Below are positions 34,557 to 44,098 of a stretch of 64,000 nucleotides of DNA, piece after piece. Position 1 is the stretch's first letter; each line of letters begins with the position of its first letter. Position numbers and translations under genes: made by a program. Where the stretch lies: NCBI GenBank assembly GCA_016178785.1, contig JACOSO010000032.1:62001-126000 (forward strand), in the 5' to 3' direction. The notes under the pieces were generated by a model. The model was given only the letters and a program-made list of their open reading frames with translations, was not told the origin of the DNA and did no database searches. The DNA comes from Bacteroidota bacterium (GTDB lineage Bacteria > Bacteroidota > Bacteroidia > Cytophagales > Cyclobacteriaceae).

Positions 34557-36053
34557 ATGGGAATCCGTTCTGTTCTAGCCAAACCGTTTGCCGCCTACAT
34601 TGCCAAGGAGACCAAGGAATGGTCTTTGAATGCGGCACGTCATCAACAAAAAATTTTCCAGTCACTGCTTGATACCGGGAAAAATACTTTGTTCGGAAAA
34701 GATCACGGGTTTTCTTCCATCAGCTCTTATGATGATTTTAAAAGGCATGTTCCTATTCGGGATTATGAAGCATTGAAGCCTTATGTTGAAAAAGTGCTTC
34801 ATGGGGAAGAGAATATTTTGTGGATAGGCAAGCCTGAGTATTTCGCTAAAACCTCGGGCACAACATCAGGAACAAAATACATTCCCATCACAAAAGACTC
34901 GGTTCCCAACCACATCAATAGCGCACGCAATGCGTTACTGAGTTACGTTCATGAAACCCGCAATGCAAAATTTTTAGATGGTGGTTTGATTTTTCTTTCT
35001 GGCTCACCCGAATTGACCGAGAAGGCAGGAATAAAAACAGGAAGACTTTCGGGGATTGTAAATCATCATGTGCCAGGTTACTTGCGCAGCAATCAAAAAC
35101 CAAGTTATGCTACGAATTGCATTGAGGATTGGGAACAGAAATTAGACAGGATCATTGATGAAACGCTTCACGCTGACATGACTTTAATTTCTGGCATACC
35201 TCCATGGGCACAAATGTATTTCGATAGGATTGTTGCCCGCACGGGAAAAAAAATAAAAGACGTGTTCCCCAATTTTTCAATGTTTGTTTATGGCGGAGTA
35301 AACTTTGAGCCCTACCGTGCGAAATTGTTTGAAACTATTGGAAAGAAAATCGATTCCATCGAGACCTATCCTGCATCGGAAGGGTTCATCGCTTATCAAG
35401 ATTCACAAAGTGCCGAAGGACTTTTGCTGTTGTTGAATTCCGGAATTTTCTTTGAGTTTATTCCGGCAGAAGAATATTTCAACGAGAAACCAACTCGGCT
35501 TTCAATTGAAGAAGTTGAACTTGGAAAAAATTATGCATTGGTGATTAACAGCAATGCGGGCTTGTGGGGTTACTCTATTGGCGACACCGTAAAATTCGTT
35601 TCTAAAAATCCATTCCGCATTATTGTGAGCGGGCGCATCAAACATTTTATTTCGGCCTTTGGCGAGCACGTGATTGGTGAAGAAGTTGAGAAGGCGATGA
35701 AAGCCACCGTTGAAAAATTTCCAGAAACGCATTTAGTTGAATTCACTGTTGCGCCAAATGTTGCGCCTGCTGAAGGAATGCCGCACCATGAATGGCTGAT
35801 TGAATTTTCGAATCCTCCAGCAGATATAAATGACTTTGCCTTAGAGTTGGATAATCAATTGCGCAAACTCAATGTCTATTACGATGATTTGATTACCGGA
35901 AATATTTTGCGCATGCTAAGGATCACTTCATTGAAAAAAAATGCCTTCATCGATTACATGAAGGCACAAGGCAAACTCGGTGGGCAAAATAAGGTGCCGA
36001 GACTTTCCAATGACAGAAAAATTGCAGAGGAGCTGGCAAAGTTTCGGGCTTAG
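34557..36053 (+). CDS. GH3-family acyl-adenylating protein
   Basis: This 498-residue protein belongs to the GH3 family named from plant auxin-responsive proteins. The ATP-binding motif FAKTSGTTSGTKYIPIT lies near residue 100 and the second motif YPASEGFIAYQ near residue 270. YSIGDTVKF and an AMP-binding C-terminal lobe with SAFGEHVIGEEVE follow. Plant GH3 enzymes join amino acids to jasmonate or auxin. The bacterial substrate is unknown. The frame opens at 34467, but the ATG at 34557 starts the conserved protein. Its last four bases overlap a convergent lipoprotein gene. Confidence 0.88.
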   Translation: MGIRSVLAKPFAAYIAKETKEWSLNAARHQQKIFQSLLDTGKNTLFGKDHGFSSISSYDDFKRHVPIRDYEALKPYVEKVLHGEENILWIGKPEYFAKTSGTTSGTKYIPITKDSVPNHINSARNALLSYVHETRNAKFLDGGLIFLSGSPELTEKAGIKTGRLSGIVNHHVPGYLRSNQKPSYATNCIEDWEQKLDRIIDETLHADMTLISGIPPWAQMYFDRIVARTGKKIKDVFPNFSMFVYGGVNFEPYRAKLFETIGKKIDSIETYPASEGFIAYQDSQSAEGLLLLLNSGIFFEFIPAEEYFNEKPTRLSIEEVELGKNYALVINSNAGLWGYSIGDTVKFVSKNPFRIIVSGRIKHFISAFGEHVIGEEVEKAMKATVEKFPETHLVEFTVAPNVAPAEGMPHHEWLIEFSNPPADINDFALELDNQLRKLNVYYDDLITGNILRMLRITSLKKNAFIDYMKAQGKLGGQNKVPRLSNDRKIAEELAKFRA

Positions 36054-37096
36054 GATTTTGAACTTCTTGTCAATACAAACGCAGTGAGGGCAAGAATAAC
36101 AACGGAGATAACTGTTTCCCACAAATTGATCTTTCTGCTTTCGGCAAACATTTCGTAGTCCATATAAACAAATTTGTGGACTAGCGGCTTCCAGTATAAT
36201 TTATTTCCCTCTACCGAGTCTGCATTGGAGTAAATAACCGTCCAGGGCATTTCAAATTCATTCAGGTATTTTCCATCCCTGGCAAAACTCATGAAGTTAA
36301 GCCTTGAATTAAAGTCTTTCGTGAGCGTTGCAAAGTCTTTAGCAGCCTTTTCTTTTGGCAGAGAAATTTTCAATTGCTCTAAAACTTTTTCAAAATTAAA
36401 ATCGCTTTCACCGTTTCCACCGCCTTTGGTTACCTGTTGATAGATGAGGTCTTTATTCTTTCGAAGTGTATCGAGCCATTGATTGCCTAAAGAATTTTTT
36501 TTGACCACTTCTTCCATTGCCTGATAATATTCAAGATACATTCCCATCGTAGCAAAACGATCTGTTATTTTTTCATTCAGCAAGTCGAGATAGAGACTAT
36601 CTGCTTTTGAAATCGATTTTCCTTCAGCTGGTAATCTTTGAATAAAAGCACTGTCCTCCAGGTTGAAGTAATTGGTTGGCGAAATCAGTTTGAAGCGGTT
36701 GATTGGTCGTATCGTTTCTGAATATTTGATGTAGCTGTAAAACCATCGGTATTTCTTTTCGAAAGTGGAATGAATGTGAAAGAGAGAGTCAGAATTTATA
36801 TCTAATTCATTATTCATCTCATCAGCACTTTTGAAGTTCTTGTTAAACTGAATTCGGTATTCTTTTTTATCCGAATTTTTCTCTTGAGGAAGCTGTTCTT
36901 TTTTTAAAGACCATCCGTTCTTTTCACTAATCCCAAAAGCATTGTTGGTTGCCAGCTCTCCATCGCCTTTTTCAAAAGTGATAGCTTTTTCAAGCGAGCC
37001 GTCTTCGTTCACTTTGGTGCGAAATGACATAGGGTTTTCGCATGACATCATTATCAGAATAATTCCGGCACAAAAAACCATGGTTGGTGTTTTCAT
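36050..37096 (-). CDS. Lipoprotein with C-terminal membrane helix
   Basis: This protein of about 348 residues has a lipobox (LIMMSC, Cys at about residue 19 from M37096; M37105 is an alternative start). A long charged helical region follows, and the protein ends in a membrane helix (TVISVVILALTAFVL) plus a short basic tail. I recognise no family. It lies 12 bases downstream of an anti-sigma factor gene and is probably part of the same operon, so it could be the membrane partner or output of that regulator. Its 3' end overlaps the GH3 gene by four bases. Confidence 0.65.
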   Translation of the reverse strand: MKTPTMVFCAGIILIMMSCENPMSFRTKVNEDGSLEKAITFEKGDGELATNNAFGISEKNGWSLKKEQLPQEKNSDKKEYRIQFNKNFKSADEMNNELDINSDSLFHIHSTFEKKYRWFYSYIKYSETIRPINRFKLISPTNYFNLEDSAFIQRLPAEGKSISKADSLYLDLLNEKITDRFATMGMYLEYYQAMEEVVKKNSLGNQWLDTLRKNKDLIYQQVTKGGGNGESDFNFEKVLEQLKISLPKEKAAKDFATLTKDFNSRLNFMSFARDGKYLNEFEMPWTVIYSNADSVEGNKLYWKPLVHKFVYMDYEMFAESRKINLWETVISVVILALTAFVLTRSSKS

Positions 37097-37116
37097 ATAG
37101 TTCATTTTTTAAAAAT

Positions 37117-37641
37117 CTATTTCAATTTGGTCTTCACACAATTCAGGTAATACTGGTTTGATTGAAATGGAGAACGACAATCGGCAAACAATGTGCGCTT
37201 CTCCTTATGCCGTGAAAAATTCTCCCGAAAAAGTTTTGCATTTAAAATGACAGAGTTAGTTAAAGAGGATGCCTGAGAGGCTTTGAATTGAGCAGGGTCA
37301 TCAAAGAATTGGAAGCAGAAGACAAAAAGAAGCACGGACGATAAACCACTCAACGCGAATTTTGATCTTTTGCTCAGCAGCAGCTCAATGATCCATTCTC
37401 CAAATGCTCGTTTTGAAGGCTGCGCTATTTTTGACATAATGCTGCCAGTGAGCCTTGCAGCGTGTGGTGGTATTACTTTTTCTTCCGCTATTTGATTTAT
37501 CAATTGCTGAGTTTGTTGGACCTCCTGAAAAAGCGTTAAGCACGACCGGCAATTTTGCAAATGGGCATCCAAATGGCTTCGTTCCTTCGCGGAAAGCTCA
37601 GGGTATGTATATATGTTTTGTTCATAATCCTTGCAGCTCAT
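37117..37641 (-). CDS. Zinc-finger anti-sigma factor
   Basis: This 174-residue protein has a zf-HC2 module near its start: C3 and H27-x3-C31-x2-C34 (HLQNCRSC). One membrane helix follows at about residues 94-112 (FALSGLSSVLLFVFCFQF), then a soluble tail. ZAS-type anti-sigma factors hold an ECF sigma factor inactive at the membrane until a signal releases it. The gene overlaps the sigma factor gene upstream by four bases (ATGA), so the pair is translationally coupled. Confidence 0.88.
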   Translation of the reverse strand: MSCKDYEQNIYTYPELSAKERSHLDAHLQNCRSCLTLFQEVQQTQQLINQIAEEKVIPPHAARLTGSIMSKIAQPSKRAFGEWIIELLLSKRSKFALSGLSSVLLFVFCFQFFDDPAQFKASQASSLTNSVILNAKLFRENFSRHKEKRTLFADCRSPFQSNQYYLNCVKTKLK

Positions 37642-38201
37642 ATCAGTTTCGTTTTATATATTTTTTGAAGACCGTCTTTAATTTTCAATCGTGCGTGATA
37701 TAAATTGCTTTTCATATTCCCGGGCGTCATCTCAAGCGTCTGGCAAACTTCTTCTGATGACAGCGTTTCGAGGTCGCGTAGAATAAAAACCACTTTCTGT
37801 TTTTCAGTTAATTGCTCAGCTAACCGGAGGACGATTGATTTTAATTCTTCGCTCTCCAGTTCATCCTCGTGAACAACACGTTCAATCATTGACTTTGCCG
37901 GAAAATTATTTTCACTCATCACTTTTTTCTTTCTTCCTGATTTTAAATAGTCCAAGCTGAGATTCGTTACAATCTTACATAACCACGTTTTAAGCCGGTA
38001 TTGGGCATTGTAGCGCGAAAGATTTTTCCAAAGCTTCACAAATGCCTCTTGTACGATGTCTTCCGATTCTTTTTCTTCTCTCGTGAACCGATACGCTAAG
38101 GAGTAGGCAAGGCCCTGATGAGATTCTACCAGCTGACGGAATGCTTGGTGATCACCGTCAATTGATTTTCTGATCAGGTTTAGTTCTGTTTCGGGGTCCA
38201 T
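37638..38201 (-). CDS. ECF RNA polymerase sigma factor
   Basis: This 187-residue sigma-70 family protein has region 2 (YRFTREEKESEDIVQEAFVK, then LWKNLSRYN) and region 4 (FILRDLETLSSEEVCQTL, then MTPGNMKSNLYHARLKIKD). The linker of about 40 residues is typical of ECF sigmas. It directs RNA polymerase to a small regulon, often including its own operon. The anti-sigma factor overlaps its 3' end. The upstream 246 bases, shared divergently with dxr, likely carry its promoter. Targets cannot be deduced here. Confidence 0.95.
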   Translation of the reverse strand: MDPETELNLIRKSIDGDHQAFRQLVESHQGLAYSLAYRFTREEKESEDIVQEAFVKLWKNLSRYNAQYRLKTWLCKIVTNLSLDYLKSGRKKKVMSENNFPAKSMIERVVHEDELESEELKSIVLRLAEQLTEKQKVVFILRDLETLSSEEVCQTLEMTPGNMKSNLYHARLKIKDGLQKIYKTKLI

Positions 38202-38447
38202 TCACGAAAATTACATCTAATACGACCGAATGCTGAATTGGTCAAATAGTTTTTCAAAGATTTGATTTGCATTAAGGATTCGCATTATTTGTGCAATAAT
38301 GACGCTATATAATTCAGGAAACGATCAATCCTGATTTTCATCTCCATAATGAACAATAAAAAATTGTGACACTAAAGGTTTTCGGGAATTGTATCGATTT
38401 CACTAAATCGCACGATAAATAAAAGGGTTCACGAAGTTGATTATTGC

Positions 38448-39608
38448 ATGACAGGACAAAAGAAACGCATCGCCATTCTCGGCTCCACAGGTTCTATTGG
38501 AACACAGGCATTGCAAGTGATTCAGTCACATCGTGATTATTTTGAAGTGGAGGTGCTTACGGCCCAAAACAATGCCGACTTGTTAATAGCGCAGGCGAAA
38601 AAATTCAAACCCAACACCGTAGTCATAGCGAATGAAGATCATTACATTAAGGTAAAAGAAGCGTTGCTTGCAGATGATGTGAAAGTTTTTGCCGGAGAAA
38701 ATGCCTTGGCCTCAGTCGTTCAGATGGATTCAATCGATTTAGTATTGACTGCTCTTGTCGGTTTTTCCGGATTGAAGCCAACCATCAAGGCAATCGAAGC
38801 CGGAAAAAATATTGCACTCGCCAATAAAGAGACACTTGTTGTAGCGGGTGATCTGATCACGAGCCTCGCAAGGCAAAAAGGTGTAAATATTTACCCTGTT
38901 GATTCAGAGCATTCAGCTATTTTTCAGTGCATTGTGGGAGAGTTTCAAAATCCCATCGAAAAAATAATTCTCACAGCATCGGGCGGACCGTTTCGTGGAA
39001 AGAAAAGAGAGGAGCTAAAAAATGTGACCAGGGCGCAAGCACTCAAACATCCCAATTGGAACATGGGAGCAAAAGTCACCATTGACTCTGCAACGTTGAT
39101 GAACAAGGGCCTTGAAGTGATCGAAGCAAAATGGCTTTTTGGACTTAAAGCTGACCAAATTGAAGTTGTAGTTCATCCGCAATCCATCATCCATTCGATG
39201 GTGCAGTTTTGTGATGGCTCAATCAAAGCGCAACTTGGTTTGCCCGATATGCGTTTACCGATTCAGTTTGCAATGACTTATCCGGAACGCTTAAATTCGG
39301 ATTTTCCGCGGTTCGATTTTTCAAAATACCCCTCGCTTACTTTTGAAAAGCCCGATACAGAAAGTTTTCGTAATCTTGCGCTCTCTTTTGAGGCTCTTGA
39401 CCGTGGTGGAAACATGCCTTGCGTGTTAAATGCAGCAAATGAAGTGGCAGTAGAGGAATTTTTAAGCGAAAAAGTGGGTTTTCTGGAGATGACGGACTTG
39501 GTGGCGCAATGCATGGGAAAAATGAATTTTATTGCAAGACCTTCTCTTGATGATTATTTGGAAACCGACAAAGAAACCCGCATCAAAGCGAAAGAGTTTA
39601 TAAAATAA
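38448..39608 (+). CDS. dxr: 1-deoxy-D-xylulose 5-phosphate reductoisomerase
   Basis: This 386-residue protein shows the NADPH-binding ILGSTGSIGTQAL near residue 10. SEHSAIFQC, TASGGPFRGK and HPNWNMGAKVTIDSATLMNKGLE are its metal and substrate sites. It makes MEP, the first committed step of the non-mevalonate isoprenoid pathway. The start at 38448 gives the usual N-terminus. It is followed after 50 bases by rseP, the order seen in many Bacteroidota, and the intervening DNA carries TTAACAATTAACGATTAAC-type repeats. Confidence 0.97.
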   Translation: MTGQKKRIAILGSTGSIGTQALQVIQSHRDYFEVEVLTAQNNADLLIAQAKKFKPNTVVIANEDHYIKVKEALLADDVKVFAGENALASVVQMDSIDLVLTALVGFSGLKPTIKAIEAGKNIALANKETLVVAGDLITSLARQKGVNIYPVDSEHSAIFQCIVGEFQNPIEKIILTASGGPFRGKKREELKNVTRAQALKHPNWNMGAKVTIDSATLMNKGLEVIEAKWLFGLKADQIEVVVHPQSIIHSMVQFCDGSIKAQLGLPDMRLPIQFAMTYPERLNSDFPRFDFSKYPSLTFEKPDTESFRNLALSFEALDRGGNMPCVLNAANEVAVEEFLSEKVGFLEMTDLVAQCMGKMNFIARPSLDDYLETDKETRIKAKEFIK

Positions 39609-39658
39609 TTTTAGTCGATTTTACGATTTAACTTTTAACAATTAACGATTAACGGGAA

Positions 39659-41026
39659 ATGGAAGGATTGATCATGACGGCCCAGCTTTTGTTGAGCCTT
39701 TCGATTTTGATTGTGGTGCATGAGTGGGGACATTTTTTTGCTGCCCGTACATTTAATATTAAAGTAGAGAAGTTTTACCTCTTCTTCGATTTTCTTTTCC
39801 CAATGGCTAACGTACTCAACTTCTCCCTGTTTAAATGGAAGAAGGGGGACACGGAGTATGGCGTAGGTTGGTTTCCGCTCGGTGGTTATGTGAAAATTGC
39901 AGGCATGGTCGATGAGAGCATGGACAAAGAGCAAATGAAACAACCGCCACAACCATGGGAGTTTCGCTCGAAACCAGCTTGGCAGAGACTCATTGTGATG
40001 CTCGGTGGGATTATCGTGAATGTGATTGTAGGCGTTCTGATTTTTATCGGGATGACTTATTTTATCGGAGACAGATTCATTCTCAACGAGTATGTAAACA
40101 ACCATGGTGGTGTTGAAGCAAGAGAGATTGCCCAGCAACTAGGGATTCAATCGGGTGATAAAATCATCAAGATCAATGGCAAGCCTTTTGAATATTTTGA
40201 TGATGTAACAAAAACGGATGTACTGCTTTCTCAGAATTCGTCATACTCCGTTTTGCGTGGAGATCAGGAGTTGCAGATTCCAATCCCTGCCAACTTCATT
40301 GAAAATTTTGGGAAGAAAGAAGCTATGGCTAATTTCCTTTTGCCTCGCACATCACCTACCGTTGAAAGTGTGTTGCCCAAATCAGTTGCAGAAAAAGTTG
40401 GATTGAAACAAGGCGATGTTTTCATTGAGGTTCAAAATACTCCCGTGAAATACATGGACGAGGTTCGTGCTCTAGTAAAAAATAAGCAATACGATACGAT
40501 TCAATTTAAAGTGAAACGCGGAAATGAGGTCCTTTCATTTAAAGAATATTTCAAAGGGCAAAGCAGCATTGGTTTTTATCCGATTTTCCAGCTTGTGACA
40601 CCAGAAGGTGAAAAAAGGATCAGCTACTCATTGGGTCAATCTATTCTGCTTGGGCCAGGAAGAGCGTTTGACGTAATTGGTGTGCAGCTCAAGGCGTTTG
40701 GAAAAATTTTCAGAAGGGAAATTAGTATGAAGAACTCCTTGTCAGGACCGATTGGTATGGCAAAAATGTACGGCAGCGTGTGGGATTGGGAGCGTTTTTG
40801 GAAAATGACGGGCTTGCTTTCGATGGTCCTTGCTTTTATGAACCTATTGCCAATTCCTGCACTGGATGGCGGCTATGTTATGTTCTTGCTTTATGAAATG
40901 ATTACCGGCCGCGAGCCCTCTGAGAAGTTTTTCGAGAACTCAATTAAAGTTGGTATGGCCATCCTCCTGGGCCTGATGGTGTTTGTTTTCTACAACGACA
41001 TTGCGAAAATGATTATGGGGAATTGA
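39659..41026 (+). CDS. rseP: Site-2 zinc protease RseP
   Basis: This 455-residue membrane metalloprotease has HEWGHFFAAR (HExxH, about residue 21). Two PDZ domains follow (about residues 150-320) and the third-helix motif MNLLPIPALDGGYV has its LDG. It cleaves membrane proteins within the bilayer; in E. coli it releases sigma E by cutting an anti-sigma factor, and it also clears signal peptides. An ECF sigma/anti-sigma operon lies only 1.5 kb away, but a functional link is not shown. About 80 bases separate it from a convergent TPR gene. Confidence 0.95.
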   Translation: MEGLIMTAQLLLSLSILIVVHEWGHFFAARTFNIKVEKFYLFFDFLFPMANVLNFSLFKWKKGDTEYGVGWFPLGGYVKIAGMVDESMDKEQMKQPPQPWEFRSKPAWQRLIVMLGGIIVNVIVGVLIFIGMTYFIGDRFILNEYVNNHGGVEAREIAQQLGIQSGDKIIKINGKPFEYFDDVTKTDVLLSQNSSYSVLRGDQELQIPIPANFIENFGKKEAMANFLLPRTSPTVESVLPKSVAEKVGLKQGDVFIEVQNTPVKYMDEVRALVKNKQYDTIQFKVKRGNEVLSFKEYFKGQSSIGFYPIFQLVTPEGEKRISYSLGQSILLGPGRAFDVIGVQLKAFGKIFRREISMKNSLSGPIGMAKMYGSVWDWERFWKMTGLLSMVLAFMNLLPIPALDGGYVMFLLYEMITGREPSEKFFENSIKVGMAILLGLMVFVFYNDIAKMIMGN

Positions 41027-41044
41027 GGAGTCCGTCAAGGTTAG

Positions 41045-41096
41045 TCGTTATTAGTTAATGGGATGCTCTCAACTAATAACGATTAACTAATAACGA
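41045..41096. repeat. TTAACTAATAACGA inverted repeat
   Basis: A 14-base arm TCGTTATTAGTTAA (41045-41058) is matched by a perfect reverse complement at 41083-41096, with a partial third copy at 41072-41082. It lies between convergent rseP and a TPR gene and may act as a bidirectional terminator. Related TTAACGATTAAC text precedes rseP. Confidence 0.7.
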
Positions 41097-41103
41097 TTAA
41101 CGT

Positions 41104-41964
41104 CTACTTAAAAACATCATAGCAAAACTCTTTCAAATATTCCGCTGCATCGTCTTCTCCGGCATCGAGGGCCTTGCGCAGGCAGCGGCAGCCTTCCTCT
41201 AGTTTTTCCAGTTCAACCAGGGCGATTCCTTTGTAAAATATGGCAGAAATATTTTCAGAGTCTATTCGCAAAGCCAGATTCAAATATTTCAGCGCGAGAT
41301 TATAGTTTTCATCTTCCACACAAAAGGATCCTGCGTAGATGTATGAAGCTGGATAGTTCACATCAAGCACAATGGCTTTGTTCAAGCAAATAAATGCACT
41401 ATCGGTTTTTTCCAGCGCTCGATAAACTGTGCCGAGCATGGTCTCAACCTCGGCATCATCATTGATTTTTTGCACCGTGAGTAAATCCTTTTTGGCTGAT
41501 TCATTTTCGCCTTTTGCGGCAAGCAATGTGCCTCGCCAAAATAGTAGCTGCGGGTTGGTATTTCCAAGTTCGATCGCTTTTTGCAAGTCAATCAGCTGAC
41601 TTGCTTCATCATTTTTCTGTCGGTTGATGAGCGCACGCAGAAGCCTGGGCTGTGGGCTTTCTGGAAATTCAGTGATAAATAGATTTACATCGGTCAGCGC
41701 GTGATCGAAATCCCCAGCACTGTAATAGCTAACGGCTCGCTTATAAAGCGATTTATAATTGCTCTTTTCCTTCAGCTTGGATTCATCAATGATTTTAGTG
41801 TAGAGCTTTGCAGCCCCAGCGAAATCCTGATGGTTCATCAGCGTGTCTGCATCGGTTTCCCATTGTGACCAACGTGTTTGTTCATCTTGTGCAATGGCAA
41901 GTCCAGAACATAAGAGAACGAGGAGTAAAGATATGAGACAGAAATTTTTACCGCGATGGCGCAA
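41104..41964 (-). CDS. Secreted TPR protein with repeat-embedded start
   Basis: The chosen TTG start at 41964 gives about 286 residues with a signal peptide (ends SGLAIAQ). Around six TPR units follow (for example YKRAVSYYSAGDFDHALTDV, ALKYLNLALRIDSENISAI). No ATG is available in frame near the signal peptide. The only other candidate is a GTG at 42036 that overlaps the typA stop by eight bases and would add 24 residues encoded by a GCG-type palindrome. The function is unknown beyond protein binding. Its start should be treated as uncertain. Confidence 0.75.
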   Translation of the reverse strand: MRHRGKNFCLISLLLVLLCSGLAIAQDEQTRWSQWETDADTLMNHQDFAGAAKLYTKIIDESKLKEKSNYKSLYKRAVSYYSAGDFDHALTDVNLFITEFPESPQPRLLRALINRQKNDEASQLIDLQKAIELGNTNPQLLFWRGTLLAAKGENESAKKDLLTVQKINDDAEVETMLGTVYRALEKTDSAFICLNKAIVLDVNYPASYIYAGSFCVEDENYNLALKYLNLALRIDSENISAIFYKGIALVELEKLEEGCRCLRKALDAGEDDAAEYLKEFCYDVFK

Positions 41965-42025
41965 AGGCGCAAAGTTTTGTAAGGCGTTATATACCCTTAG
42001 CGCCCTGGCGTCTTTGCGGTAAAAA
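41945..42025. repeat. GCG-type palindrome overlapping the start of a TPR gene
   Basis: Perfect outer arms TTTTTACCGC (41945-41954) and GCGGTAAAAA (42016-42025) flank imperfect inner arms (GGCGCAAAGGCGCAAAG against CTTAGCGCCCTGGCG). The 81-base element lies between typA and the TPR coding sequence and covers the TPR gene's only plausible start codons. Confidence 0.75.
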
Positions 42026-42028
42026 TTA

Positions 42029-43852
42029 TTAAACACTCGCTGCTGATTTGTTGCGTTCGCGTTTACGATCGTTTTCGTTTAAGTAGATTTTTCTCAAGCG
42101 AATAGACTTGGGTGTTACCTCCACATATTCATCAGCTTGAATGTATTCCAGCGCTTCTTCAAGAGAAAACTTCACTGCAGGCGCGATGCGCATTTTTTCA
42201 TCTGCCCCGGAGGCGCGCATGTTGGTAAGTTTCTTGGTTTTGGTAACATTGATTACCAAATCACCTGAGCGGCTGTGTTCACCAATCACCTGACCCTCGT
42301 AAATCGGTTCACTTGGGTCGATAAAGAATTTTCCACGGTCTTGTAAGTTGTGCAAACTGTAAGGGATGGCCTCTCCAACTTCCATACTAATCAATGAACC
42401 GTTTATCCTTCCAGGAATTTCTCCTTTGTAAGGTTGATAATCTTTGAAACGATGCGTAACAACAGCCTCACCTGCGGTTACGTTCATCAAGTAATTTCTC
42501 AATCCGATGATACCCCGGGCAGGCATTTCAAATTTTAGAATCATACGGTCGCCTTTAGGCTCCATGTTCTTCATTTCACCTTTGCGCATGGAAACTGTTT
42601 CAATGGCTTTTCCCGCAACATTTTCCGGTAAGTCGATGGTCAACTCTTCAATAGGTTCACACTTCACGCCATCAATTTCTTTAATGATAACCTGAGGCTG
42701 GCCGATTTGCAATTCATAGCCTTCTCTTCTCATCGTTTCAATCAATACCGACAAGTGAAGTACACCACGGCCGAAGACCATGAAACTATCGGCAGAGCCT
42801 GTTTCCCCTACGCGAAGGGCAAGGTTTTTTTCCAATTCCTTTTCCAATCTTTCTTTAATGTGGCGTGAGGTAACAAACTTTCCTTCTTTGCCATAGAATG
42901 GCGAAGTGTTGATAGTGAAAAGCATGCTCATGGTGGGCTCATCAATAGCAATAGATTGCAAAGCTTCCGGATGGTCGACATCAGCAACGGTATCACCAAT
43001 TTCAAATCCTTCAAGGCCTACCAGTGCACAAATCTCACCGGCTTTCACTTCCTCCATTTTCTTTTTCTCGAAGCCTTCAAAAACGTAAACTTCTTTAATT
43101 CTTGTTTTTACTATTGCTCCGGTGTCGCGTTTTACCAGGACTACAAACTGACCGGCTTTCACCGATCCGCGCTGAATTCTTCCAATAGCAACACGACCGA
43201 TGTAAGAAGAATACTCCAAAGAAGTGATCATCAATTGCGTTGGACCTTCAGAAACTTTCGGTGCAGGAATATGCTCAATTACTCCTTCAATCAACGCATT
43301 AATATCTGTAGTTGGAGTCTTCCAGTCTTTGCTCATCCAACCTTGTTTGGCCGAACCATAAAACGTAGGGAAGTTCAATTGATCTTCTGTCGCGTCAAGT
43401 GCAAACATCAATTCAAAAACCTGCTCGTGCACTTCGTCAGGAGTACAGTTTTTCTTATCGACTTTGTTGATTACCACAATCGGCTTCAAGCCAAGTTGCA
43501 ATGCTTTCTGCAATACGAAACGAGTTTGTGGCATTGGGCCTTCAAAGGCATCTACAAGCAACAAACAACCATCGGCCATGTTTAATACACGTTCTACTTC
43601 ACCGCCAAAGTCACTGTGACCAGGTGTATCAATTACGTTGATCTTATAATCTTTATAGCGAACGGAAACGTTTTTAGCCAAAATGGTGATTCCGCGCTCA
43701 CGTTCGAGGTCATTGCTATCCATGATCAGTTCGCCAGGATTTTCGTGGTCTTTAAAAAGGTGACCCGCATGTAAAAGTTTGTCAACCAGCGTAGTTTTGC
43801 CGTGGTCAACGTGGGCGATAATCGCGATATTCCTGATCTTGCTGACTTCCAT
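42029..43852 (-). CDS. typA: Translational GTPase TypA/BipA
   Basis: This 607-residue ribosome-associated GTPase has the P-loop AHVDHGKTTLVDKLL at residue 13, switch II IDTPGHSDFGGE and the NKVDKKNC base-specificity motif. Elongation-factor-like domains II, III and V follow, with RGIIGLRNYLMNVTAGEA typical of BipA. It aids ribosome assembly and translation under cold or stress. A -7-like box TATCTTTG lies about 45 bases upstream on the minus strand without a clear -33 partner. It ends close to the repeat-disturbed TPR gene. Confidence 0.97.
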   Translation of the reverse strand: MEVSKIRNIAIIAHVDHGKTTLVDKLLHAGHLFKDHENPGELIMDSNDLERERGITILAKNVSVRYKDYKINVIDTPGHSDFGGEVERVLNMADGCLLLVDAFEGPMPQTRFVLQKALQLGLKPIVVINKVDKKNCTPDEVHEQVFELMFALDATEDQLNFPTFYGSAKQGWMSKDWKTPTTDINALIEGVIEHIPAPKVSEGPTQLMITSLEYSSYIGRVAIGRIQRGSVKAGQFVVLVKRDTGAIVKTRIKEVYVFEGFEKKKMEEVKAGEICALVGLEGFEIGDTVADVDHPEALQSIAIDEPTMSMLFTINTSPFYGKEGKFVTSRHIKERLEKELEKNLALRVGETGSADSFMVFGRGVLHLSVLIETMRREGYELQIGQPQVIIKEIDGVKCEPIEELTIDLPENVAGKAIETVSMRKGEMKNMEPKGDRMILKFEMPARGIIGLRNYLMNVTAGEAVVTHRFKDYQPYKGEIPGRINGSLISMEVGEAIPYSLHNLQDRGKFFIDPSEPIYEGQVIGEHSRSGDLVINVTKTKKLTNMRASGADEKMRIAPAVKFSLEEALEYIQADEYVEVTPKSIRLRKIYLNENDRKRERNKSAASV

Positions 43853-44098
43853 AAATGGTTAAATAATTGCCTCGAATATTTTTTGAGGCCGCAAAGATAA
43901 TCAGAATTGTGCGAGTGGCCTCATTTTAAGCGATCATCAATTGATTAACATCAAATTCAGCTAATAATCGGGGTGGTTTCAAAGTGCTGTCTTTTTTTTA
44001 ATTTTGCCGCTAATTCCGCGAAAGGGTTTTCGTGATTTTAGGAATTTGACTCAGAATGAACGATTCAAAGTAAAGTTAAACACTAAATAAAAATAGCA

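Noticed and set aside
42956-43585. 209-residue open frame opposite typA
   Set aside because: It is a shadow of the strongly conserved TypA coding sequence.
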